Source of the DNA: Stenotrophomonas sp. 24(2023)
Lineage (GTDB): Bacteria > Pseudomonadota > Gammaproteobacteria > Xanthomonadales > Xanthomonadaceae
Direction of reading: 5' to 3'
DNA: 64,000 nucleotides
Assembly (NCBI RefSeq): GCF_030913365.1
Contig: NZ_CP133160.1
Location: 2,394,001-2,458,000 of the forward strand
Part shown: one piece after another, positions 27,092-34,015 of the stretch
How positions within the stretch are numbered: the first letter of the stretch is position 1
Layout: every line of letters begins with the position of its first letter
Position numbers and translations under genes: made by a program
The notes under the pieces: generated by a model
Databases searched by the model: none
Told to the model about the DNA's origin: nothing
Seen by the model: the letters and a program-made list of their open reading frames with translations, nothing else

Positions 27092-27783
27092 CCCCAGGCC
27101 GACCGGCTGAACAGGTAGCCACGGCCACGCACGGTCTTGATGCGTTCGGGCTGCTCGGGGTTGTCGCCCAGCTTGCGGCGCAGGCGCGAGATGCGCGCAT
27201 CGATCGAGCGGTCCAGGCCATCGAAGGCGATGCCGCGCAGGCCACGCAGCAGGGCATCGCGGTCCAGGATCTGGCCGGCATTGCGCGCCAGCAGGTGCAG
27301 CAGGTCGAACTCGGCAGTGGTCAGGTCCAGCAGCCGGTCCTGCAGGTGGACATTGCGGGTGGACGGATCGATGGACAGCTGGCCGAAGCGGAGCATGCCA
27401 TCGCGCGGTTCTTCGCGACGGTGCCGGCGCAGGTGGGCACGCAGGCGGGCCAGCAGCACGCGGGGTTCGATCGGCTTGCCGATGTAGTCGTCCGCGCCCA
27501 GTTCCAGCCCCAGCACCTGGTCGATGTTGTCGGTGCGGGCGGTCAGCACGCAGATGATGCCGTCATAGTGGGGACGTACACGACGGCACACTTCGAAACC
27601 ATCCTGGCCGGGCAGGCCCACGTCCAGCAGCACCAGCGACGGCGGATCGGCGAGGATGCGCTCGATGGCACGCTCGCCGCTGCGCTCGTGCGCGACCTGG
27701 TAGCCATGCCGCTGCAGGTACTCGGTCACCATCGTGCCCAGACGGGCATCGTCTTCGACCAGAACGATATCCAGCATTTTCAA
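27088..27783 (-). CDS. RstA-like OmpR-family response regulator
   Basis: This 231-residue regulator has a receiver domain (VEDDARLG, LVLLDVGLPGQDGFEVCRR, IGKPIEPRVLLARLRAHLRR) and a winged-helix output domain (TTAEFDLLHLLARNAGQIL, RSIDARISRLRRKLGD, VRGRGYLF). It is first in a two-gene operon with the RstB-like kinase. An in-frame start two codons downstream (27777) is possible. Upstream lies a TGTTAC direct repeat with 10-bp phase (27931-27946), a good candidate for its own binding site. The divergent gene is the asparagine-synthetase-like protein. Confidence 0.88.
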   Translation of the reverse strand: MKMLDIVLVEDDARLGTMVTEYLQRHGYQVAHERSGERAIERILADPPSLVLLDVGLPGQDGFEVCRRVRPHYDGIICVLTARTDNIDQVLGLELGADDYIGKPIEPRVLLARLRAHLRRHRREEPRDGMLRFGQLSIDPSTRNVHLQDRLLDLTTAEFDLLHLLARNAGQILDRDALLRGLRGIAFDGLDRSIDARISRLRRKLGDNPEQPERIKTVRGRGYLFSRSAWG

Positions 27784-28106
27784 GGGGTCTCCGGTGATGC
27801 GGCCGCGGCGATGCTAGCCCAGCCCGACGCTCCTCCGGCCGAACAGGGGGGGCATGTTCAGCCGGGGTTGCTGCCGCCTGCCGCTCCGGCCTTGTGCCCC
27901 AAGGGGGCGCGAGACTGTGACGGACGCCGCTGTTACGTAATGTTACCTGACGATACATGACAGTGACGGGCGCTGACAGCAATGCGACTGAAAGCGACCG
28001 GGCCCCGGCGGAGCATGGGGGTATCGACCCAGGAGCCTGCCATGTCGCCGCGATCGCCTGCCCTTGCCCCGTCCTGCCTTCCGGCCCTGGCCTGTGGAGG
28101 GCAGCC
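27784..28106. other. divergent intergenic region between RstA-like regulator and AsnB-like gene
   Basis: This 323-bp interval is less GC-rich around 27925-27980. It holds the TGTTAC tandem repeat (27931-27946) and, nearby, GATACATGACAGTGACGG. Although frames are open through it, I see no convincing gene: possible starts upstream of 28107 lack ribosome sites and would displace the N-terminal domain of the AsnB-like protein. Confidence 0.6.
27931..27946. promoter_or_regulatory. TGTTAC direct repeat, candidate response-regulator site
   Basis: TGTTAC occurs at 27931-27936 and again at 27941-27946, a 10-bp (one helical turn) direct repeat as expected for OmpR/PhoB-family dimers. GTTAC is also a core of known RstA boxes in enterics. 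It lies about 150 bp from the RstA-like start and about 160 bp from the AsnB-like start, so it could control both genes. Confidence 0.5.
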
Positions 28107-30047
28107 GTGAGCGGGCTGGCCGGGTTGTGGGGGCCTGCCGCCGGTGACGAGGTGCTGCTGGCGCAGGTGGCGCCGATGCTGCAGGCGCTGCAGCAGCGCG
28201 GGCGTGGTCGCAGCGGGTTCGCCAGCGACAGCGCGGCCGGGCTGGTGCTCGGCCATTGCCGGGCGGCAGGCGATGCCCCCCTGCAGCCGCTGGGCTCGGC
28301 CTGCGGGCGTTACCTGGTCTGTCTGGACGGCCGGCTCTACAACCGTGAGCCCCTGCAGGCCTGGATCGGCGATGTACCCCGCATGGCCAGTGATGCCGCC
28401 CTGCTGCTGCAGGCCATCGGCCGCTGGGGGGTGGAACGCACCGTACAGGCCATCGAGGGCGCTTTCGCGCTGGTGGTCTGGGACCGCCAGGCACGTGCGC
28501 TGTGGCTGGCGCGCGACCCGGTCGGCGAACGGCCGCTGTACTACGGCTGGCACGCGGGGCATTTCCGCTTCGGGTCCGAGCTCAAGGCACTGCAGGCTTC
28601 ACCGGCGTTCGATCCGGCCATCGACCAGGACGCGCTGAGCCTGCTGCTGCGCCATGACTACGTGCCGGCACCGCACACCATCTACCGGGGCATCCACAAG
28701 CTGGTGGCCGGTGCGCTGCTGCGGGTGGACCTGGCCGACATGGCCGCGGGTGGTTCCGATGAGGCGGCGCAGGGGGGCCGCCTCTACTGGTGCCCGCGCC
28801 AGGCGCTGCGCGCCGCACTGGATGATCGCCCGGACGAGGTGCCCACGCTGGAGGCGGCCACCGACCAGCTGGAAGAGGTGCTGCAGCGGGCCATCGGCAG
28901 CCGCATGCATTCCCCGCTGGCCTGTGGTGCGTTCCTGTCCGGCGGCACCGATTCATCGCTGGTGGTGGCGATGATGCAGGCCCAGGCCGCAGTGCCGATC
29001 GAGGCATGGACCGTCGGCTTCGATGACCCGGGGCATGATGAAAGCGAATGGGCTTCGCAGGTTGCCCGCCACCTGGGCGTGAACCATCACCTGCACCGCA
29101 TCGATGCCCTGCAGGCCCGCGACCTGCTGGCCCAGCTGCCGCAGGTCTGGTGCGAGCCGTTCGCCGATTCCTCGCAGGTGCCCACGCTGCTGGCCAGCCA
29201 GCTGCTGGGGGCGCGCAAGCCGGTGGCACTGACCGGCGACGGCGGCGATGAACTGTTCTTCGGCCACCCCAGCTATGGCCGTGCGCTGCGCAACGCGCGG
29301 CTGTGCGGGGGCCTGCCCGAGTGGGTGCGCAGCCTGGCCCGTCAGGGCGGGCGCCACCTCGATGCCGAGCGCGCACGGCTGGGCGGCTGGCGGGCGTTGC
29401 TGGCCGAAGTCTCCGCCGATGATGTGGAAGGCCATTACCTGCAGCGGGTCTCGCGTTGGCGCGACCCGGCACGGGTGGTGCGCGGTGCGCGTGAACCGGC
29501 CACCGTGTTCGGCCAGCGTGACCTGGCGATGCCCGCCGAGGCGCGCATCCAGCTGCTGGATTTCCGCATGGACCTGGCCGAGGGCATCCTGGTCAAGGTC
29601 GACCGTGCCGCGATGGCCTGTGGCGTGGAAACCCGCTCGCCGCTGCTGGACATGGAAGTGGTGCGGCTGGCCTGGCGCCTGCCACAGCACCTGAAGTACC
29701 ACGACGGCGAGCACAAGCGCATCCTCAAGCACCTGCTGGCGCGCTACCTGCCCGAACCGCTGGTGTACCGCCCCAAGCGCGGCTTCGGTCCGCCGATGGC
29801 CAGCTGGCTGGCCGGGCCGCTGCGCGACTGGGCCGAGGCGCTGCTGGACCCGCGCCTGCTGCGCGAACAGGGCTGCTTCGACGCCCCGCGCGTGCGTGCC
29901 CTGTGGGAGGCCTTCCTGCGCGGGGAGCGCAAGTGGCATACCCACCTGTGGAATGTGCTGATGTTCCAGGCCTGGCATGTGCACTGGCATGGCGCACGGT
30001 CGCTGCGGCCGGCCCACGTACCGTTGCCGGACGTGCGCGCCGCGTGA
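28107..30047 (+). CDS. asparagine-synthetase-like protein with a degenerate glutaminase domain
   Basis: This is a 646-residue AsnB-family protein. GTG 28107 with GGAGG six bases upstream yields (M)SGLAGLWG, which aligns exactly with the family start MCGIAGxW but has Ser in place of the nucleophilic Cys2. Other glutaminase motifs are also altered: QRGRG for HRGPD, GHCRAAG for GHRRLA and DGRLYN for NGEIYN. The C-terminal synthetase domain looks intact: the PP-loop LSGGTDSSLVV, GDGGDELFFGH, KVDRAAMACGVETRSPLLD and KRGFGPPMASWL. It may use free ammonia or another amine, or make an amide or lactam other than asparagine. No lasso-peptide or beta-lactam partner genes are adjacent. Confidence 0.82.
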   Translation: MSGLAGLWGPAAGDEVLLAQVAPMLQALQQRGRGRSGFASDSAAGLVLGHCRAAGDAPLQPLGSACGRYLVCLDGRLYNREPLQAWIGDVPRMASDAALLLQAIGRWGVERTVQAIEGAFALVVWDRQARALWLARDPVGERPLYYGWHAGHFRFGSELKALQASPAFDPAIDQDALSLLLRHDYVPAPHTIYRGIHKLVAGALLRVDLADMAAGGSDEAAQGGRLYWCPRQALRAALDDRPDEVPTLEAATDQLEEVLQRAIGSRMHSPLACGAFLSGGTDSSLVVAMMQAQAAVPIEAWTVGFDDPGHDESEWASQVARHLGVNHHLHRIDALQARDLLAQLPQVWCEPFADSSQVPTLLASQLLGARKPVALTGDGGDELFFGHPSYGRALRNARLCGGLPEWVRSLARQGGRHLDAERARLGGWRALLAEVSADDVEGHYLQRVSRWRDPARVVRGAREPATVFGQRDLAMPAEARIQLLDFRMDLAEGILVKVDRAAMACGVETRSPLLDMEVVRLAWRLPQHLKYHDGEHKRILKHLLARYLPEPLVYRPKRGFGPPMASWLAGPLRDWAEALLDPRLLREQGCFDAPRVRALWEAFLRGERKWHTHLWNVLMFQAWHVHWHGARSLRPAHVPLPDVRAA

Positions 30048-30127
30048 CCGGCCGGGCACGGGGCCGCGCAGCGCGTGCGTCCGTGCCCGGCCAGCGGGGG
30101 GCGGGGTGTTCTGCTTGGCAGCGGCCT

Positions 30128-30166
30128 AAAAAAAGGCCCCGACAGAGGGAGGGATCTGTCGGGGCC
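30128..30166 (-). terminator. intrinsic terminator of the phasin-like gene
   Basis: Read on the minus strand: GGCCCCGACAGA / TCTGTCGGGGCC, a perfect 12-bp stem with an 8-base loop (TCCCTCCC), followed directly by seven Ts. It lies about 50-85 bp downstream of the phasin-like stop. Confidence 0.88.
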
Positions 30167-30170
30167 TGCG

Positions 30171-30198
30171 ATTGCATGGGGGGAGGGACCCATGCAAT
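30171..30198. repeat. second hairpin with the same 8-base loop
   Basis: ATTGCATGGG/CCCATGCAAT is a perfect 10-bp stem whose loop, GGGAGGGA on the plus strand, is identical to that of the adjacent terminator hairpin although the stems differ. It lies within the 3' untranslated part of the phasin-like mRNA. Confidence 0.6.
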
Positions 30199-30214
30199 GT
30201 CCGGTGGCGTCGCG

Positions 30215-30577
30215 TCAGTGGCTGTTGCCCGCCGCGCCTGCCGTGTTGTGCGTTGTTCCTGCCTGTACCGCGGCCTGCCACGCCTTTCTGCTGCGCAGGC
30301 CCAGGTCCATGACCTGCTGGTGGGCATCGGCCCAGCGTTCCAGGCTGTCGTTCAGCAGCTGCGTGCCCTTCGGCAACAGCTGGCGGATGCCGTCCGGCCC
30401 CGGGCTGCGGGCCAGCTCACCCAGGTAGCCGGTGGTCTGCGCCAGGTCACTGCCGAACGCCTTGAGCTGCACGCCGAACACGCCTTCCGCAGTTTCCAGC
30501 GCGACGCGGCTGGCGCGCTGGGCAGCGTCGGCCAGCTGGCGGGTGGCATCGCGGAAGGCGTCGTGGGCAGCAGCCAT
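30215..30577 (-). CDS. phasin-family-like protein
   Basis: This is a small alpha-helical protein of 120 residues from ATG 30577. The pattern AFRDATRQLADAAQRASRVALETAEGVFGVQLKAFG, described here in pieces as AFRDATRQLADAAQR and ALETAEGVFGVQLKAF, resembles phasins that coat polyhydroxyalkanoate granules. Longer in-frame starts at 30613 and 30631 exist; ATG 30577 best matches the family N-terminus but has a poor ribosome site. An 8-bp inverted repeat (30601-30635) lies directly upstream. An intrinsic terminator follows. No PHA synthase gene is in the window, so a different role is possible. Confidence 0.65.
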   Translation of the reverse strand: MAAAHDAFRDATRQLADAAQRASRVALETAEGVFGVQLKAFGSDLAQTTGYLGELARSPGPDGIRQLLPKGTQLLNDSLERWADAHQQVMDLGLRSRKAWQAAVQAGTTHNTAGAAGNSH

Positions 30578-30600
30578 CACAGGAGCATCGATAACCTTGA

Positions 30601-30635
30601 TGCAATGCAGCATACGCCGATCATGACGCATTGCA
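30601..30635. promoter_or_regulatory. inverted repeat upstream of the phasin-like gene
   Basis: TGCAATGC (30601-30608) and GCATTGCA (30628-30635) form a perfect 8-bp inverted repeat with a 19-bp spacer. TGC-rich inverted sites are typical of PHA-responsive repressors (PhaR), but no regulator gene is nearby. If it is an operator, the start at 30577 is the right one. Confidence 0.4.
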
Positions 30636-30723
30636 ACAAGAATCTTCGCCCAGCACGGGCTGGGCGATCATCGTCTTTCAGATCAATGTGTTGCGTGCCG
30701 GGCGGGCACGCTTTCCCGCAGGC

Positions 30724-31080
30724 TCAGGGGCCGCGGTAGCGGCAGCCGGACGTGCAGGTTTCATGCACGGTGATCTCGCTCAGGGCCGGCAGCAGCGGCT
30801 TGAGCTCGTTCCAGATCCACACCGCCAGGTTCTCGCTGGTCGGGTTTTCCAGGCCGGGAATGTCGTTGAGGTAGTGATGGTCCAGGCGGTCGTAGATCGG
30901 CTGGAAGGCGGCCTTCACGTCGCCGAAGTCCATGATCCAGCCGGTCTGCGGGCCCGGTTCGCCTTCCACCTTCAGCTCGACGCGGAAGGAGTGGCCGTGC
31001 AGCCGCGCACATTTGTGCCCCGGCGGCACGTTGGGGAGGCGGTGGGCGGCCTCGAGCATGAACACTTTGAAGATTTCCAT
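30724..31080 (-). CDS. queD: 6-carboxy-5,6,7,8-tetrahydropterin synthase
   Basis: This 118-residue QueD converts 7,8-dihydroneopterin triphosphate to 6-carboxytetrahydropterin, the first committed step toward queuosine. The zinc histidines are in EAAHRLP and [15 protein letters not shown]. The catalytic CxxxH-like cysteine region lies in [12 protein letters not shown], and the acid in [10 protein letters not shown]. The start at 31080 is standard. It is divergent from the TonB-dependent receptor gene, which has an AT-rich promoter region. Confidence 0.93.
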   Translation of the reverse strand: MEIFKVFMLEAAHRLPNVPPGHKCARLHGHSFRVELKVEGEPGPQTGWIMDFGDVKAAFQPIYDRLDHHYLNDIPGLENPTSENLAVWIWNELKPLLPALSEITVHETCTSGCRYRGP

Positions 31081-31143
31081 GGCGCATTGTAGCGCCGGGC
31101 GGGCAGGTGCCGAGGGCCCGGCAGGCACCGTGGCGTAAGGGAT

Positions 31144-31210
31144 GCGTGAAGAAATTCTTTCCATCGCGATGAAGAGATGATAATTTCTCTTATATCCGTA
31201 TGAAGAGATG
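31144..31210. promoter_or_regulatory. AT-rich promoter region with tandem repeats upstream of the TonB receptor
   Basis: This stretch is far richer in A/T than its surroundings. ATGAAGAGATG occurs at 31169-31179 and again at 31200-31210 (31 bp apart). AAGAA-A-TTCTT (about 31148-31158) and AAGAGA/TCTCTT (about 31171-31190) are inverted repeats. Likely -10 elements (GATAAT, TTATAT) are present. It probably contains the promoter and operator of the receptor gene. Confidence 0.5.
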
Positions 31211-31280
31211 TTATTGGTCCGGCCGCAATCCGGCATGGACTACTGCGGAACTTGTCGTCAGCAACCACCCCACGATTCCC

Positions 31281-33920
31281 ATGCCCCAGCACACCCTTCT
31301 CGTGGCGGCTCTTGCCACTGCCCTGGCCACGCCATTGTCCGCGGCCGCCGATACCGCCACCGACGCCAGCGCCGATGCCAGTACCCTGGCCGCCGTGCGC
31401 GTCACCGGCTCGAACATCAAGCGCACCGACACCGAAGCCTCCAACCCGGTGCAGGTGATCGGCCGCCAGCAGCTGGAACAGTCCGGCAAGGCCACCGTGG
31501 CCGACGTGCTGCGCTCGATCTCGGCCAACACCGGCAACGCCACCAACGAAACCACCAACAACGGCTGGGCCTCGGGCTCGGCGGGCATCGGCCTGCGCGG
31601 CCTGTCGCAGAAAAACACGCTGGTGCTGCTCAACGGCCGCCGCTTGGCCAACTACGGCTTCCCGTCCAACGGCCTGTCGGACACCTTCGTCAACCTCAAC
31701 GCCCTGCCGCTGGTGGCGGTGGAGCGCATCGAGGTGCTCAAGGACGGTGCCTCGGCGGTGTACGGCTCCGATGCCGTGGCCGGCGTGGTCAACATCATCA
31801 CCCGCCAGGGCTTTGAAGGCGCCGAGATCGGCGGCAGCGCCGGCACCGCCGACCAGGGCGGGCTGGACGAGCACAAACTGCATTTCGTCGGCGGCATCGG
31901 CGATCTGGACAAGGACCGCTACAACATCCTCTTCAGCCTGGAAGGCTACAACCGCGAACGCCTGGACCAGGACCAGCGCGACCTGACCCGCAGCGGCATC
32001 TATACCGACGTGCCCGGTGGCCGCTGGAACGGCTGGTCGGCCAAGGGCGCCCGCTATCTGGTCAACGGCGTGTCGGTGCCGATGCTCGACGCCAACGGCA
32101 ACTGCCCCACCGGCACCACCCGCGTGGCCAGTGCGCCCATCGATGGCCTGCCCGGCGATACCTGCGGCTTCAACCAGGCCCCGTACACGACGCTGATCCC
32201 GTCCACCAAGCGCTGGCAGGCCTACGCCAACGGCACCTTCCGTCTCAACGACAGCGTCGATGCATTCGGCGAAGTGCTGTACAGCGACATCAAGGGCACG
32301 TCCTGGTTCGGCAGCAGCCCGTACTTCACCCTGGAGGGCGGCCGCTTCGCGCTCAACGCCACCAGCGGCCTGGCCGAGCCGGTGTCCAACGCCCTGCCGG
32401 CCAGCAGTCCGTACAACCCGTATGGCCGTGCGGTGCCGATCGAATACACCTTCTTCAACCTCGGCGGCACGCTCAAGACCAACCGTTCGCGTGCCTACCG
32501 CGGTGTGTTCGGCCTGCGTGGCAGCATTGGCGGCTGGGATTGGGAAGCGGCCGCGTTCGGTGCGCGCAGCAGCGAGCATGAAACCGTGTCCGGTGGGTTC
32601 GCCAACCGTTGGGCACTGGCCAGTGCGCTGGCCAGCGGCAGCTACAACCTGCTCAATCCATCGGCCACGCCGCAGTCGGTGCTCGATGCGATCAACCTGT
32701 CCACCGCGCGCCCGGCCGAATCGGTGCTGCAGGGCGTGGATGCGAAGGTGTCCGGCACGCTGGGCCGCACCTGGGCGGGCGACATCGGCTTTGCCGCCGG
32801 TGCCGAATGGCGCCGCGAGAAACTCGATTCCAACAATCCCTGGCAGATCGACGCCGGCCTGCAGATCCGCCCGGCCATCGCCGAGGTGCATGGCGAGCGC
32901 AAGGTCAGCGCGGCCTATGCGGAAGTGAACGTGCCGCTGGCCTCGACACTGGAACTGTCGGCCGCCGCGCGTGCGGACCACTACGATGATTTCGGCGACG
33001 CCTTCTCGCCGAAGATCGGCCTGCGCTGGCAGCCGCTGGACATCCTGCTGGTGCGTGCTTCGGCCTCGCGGGGGTTCCGTGCGCCGTCGCTGTCGGAGAA
33101 CTCCAACAGCACCAGCATCGCCTACGGCAGCGTGGTCGATCCGCGCGACCCGGACGTGCCCGGCTCGCGGCAGAACCCGACCTTCTTCACCGTCGGCAAT
33201 GATGCGCTCAAGCCCGAGCGCACCCGCAGCGTCAACGTCGGCGTGGTGCTCTCGCCCTGGGCGAACACCAGCCTGAGCGCGGATTACTACCGCATCTCGC
33301 TGGACAACCTGGTCGGCACCAACAACACCCAGACCCTGGTGAACGACAACGTGCCCGGCGCGGTGCTGCGCGATGAGCGCGGCAAGCTGCTGGCCGTGTA
33401 CAACCGCTACCAGAACCTGAGCGAACTGAAGACCTCCGGCATCGACGTGGAACTGCGCCAGCGTATTCCCACGGCCCAGCTCGGTGACTTCACCGTCTCC
33501 AGTGCGTTCACCCACGTGCGCGACTACCGCCGCCCGAGCGTCACCGGTGGCCCGCTGGAGGACTTCGCCGGCAGCAACCTCGGCCCGACGCTGCCGAAGA
33601 ACAAGGCGACCACCACGCTGGAATGGGCGTACAGCGATTTCCGCACCGCGCTCACCTGGTACTACACCGGTGGCTACGACCAGAAGGCCAGCGCCGCCGC
33701 ACAGGCCGTGCAGTCGCGCGTGGACAGCTTCAGCCAGCTGGATCTGTACCTGGCCTGGACCGGCATCGACAAGCTGACGGTGTACGCCAAGGTGCAGAAC
33801 CTGGCCGACAAGGCGCCGCCGTACGACGCCTCGTTCCCGGGCATCCGCGCACCGTACGACTTCACCCAGTACGACCTGCGCGGTCGCTACTTCACCGTCG
33901 GTTTCGACTACCGCTTCTGA
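31281..33920 (+). CDS. TonB-dependent outer-membrane receptor
   Basis: This is an 879-residue receptor with a signal peptide (MPQHTLLVAALATALATPLSA), a plug with AAVRVTGSNIKRTD, VADVLRSISANTGN, GLRGLSQKNTLVLLNGRRLA and IEVLKDGASAVYGSDAVAGV, and a long barrel ending in RGRYFTVGFDYRF with the expected terminal phenylalanine. An in-frame start at 31200 would put 27 polar residues before the signal peptide and is rejected. Receptors of this subfamily often import peptides or carbohydrates. The next gene is a secreted carboxypeptidase, which points to peptide uptake. No anti-sigma/sigma pair is adjacent. Confidence 0.9.
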   Translation: MPQHTLLVAALATALATPLSAAADTATDASADASTLAAVRVTGSNIKRTDTEASNPVQVIGRQQLEQSGKATVADVLRSISANTGNATNETTNNGWASGSAGIGLRGLSQKNTLVLLNGRRLANYGFPSNGLSDTFVNLNALPLVAVERIEVLKDGASAVYGSDAVAGVVNIITRQGFEGAEIGGSAGTADQGGLDEHKLHFVGGIGDLDKDRYNILFSLEGYNRERLDQDQRDLTRSGIYTDVPGGRWNGWSAKGARYLVNGVSVPMLDANGNCPTGTTRVASAPIDGLPGDTCGFNQAPYTTLIPSTKRWQAYANGTFRLNDSVDAFGEVLYSDIKGTSWFGSSPYFTLEGGRFALNATSGLAEPVSNALPASSPYNPYGRAVPIEYTFFNLGGTLKTNRSRAYRGVFGLRGSIGGWDWEAAAFGARSSEHETVSGGFANRWALASALASGSYNLLNPSATPQSVLDAINLSTARPAESVLQGVDAKVSGTLGRTWAGDIGFAAGAEWRREKLDSNNPWQIDAGLQIRPAIAEVHGERKVSAAYAEVNVPLASTLELSAAARADHYDDFGDAFSPKIGLRWQPLDILLVRASASRGFRAPSLSENSNSTSIAYGSVVDPRDPDVPGSRQNPTFFTVGNDALKPERTRSVNVGVVLSPWANTSLSADYYRISLDNLVGTNNTQTLVNDNVPGAVLRDERGKLLAVYNRYQNLSELKTSGIDVELRQRIPTAQLGDFTVSSAFTHVRDYRRPSVTGGPLEDFAGSNLGPTLPKNKATTTLEWAYSDFRTALTWYYTGGYDQKASAAAQAVQSRVDSFSQLDLYLAWTGIDKLTVYAKVQNLADKAPPYDASFPGIRAPYDFTQYDLRGRYFTVGFDYRF

Positions 33921-33934
33921 TGCGTGGCCATCGC

Positions 33935-33969
33935 CCGCCCGGCCGCTGCTGCAGGCAGCGGCCGGGCGG
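33935..33969. terminator. strong hairpin between the TonB receptor and peptidase genes
   Basis: A perfect 15-bp stem (arms 33935-33949 and 33955-33969, GC-rich) with a 5-base loop TGCAG and no T-run. It lies 15 bases after the receptor stop. It probably stabilises the receptor mRNA or attenuates readthrough into the peptidase gene. Confidence 0.55.
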
Positions 33970-34015
33970 TGCGTGCCGCCGCTGCCGTGCTGCACTGCCT
34001 TCCGGGGGAAGTACC

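Noticed and set aside
28107..30047. Lasso-peptide cyclase or beta-lactam synthetase identity for the AsnB-like protein
   Set aside because: No precursor peptide, leader peptidase or recognition-element gene, and no clavam/carbapenem genes nearby; kept only as an unnamed AsnB-like protein.
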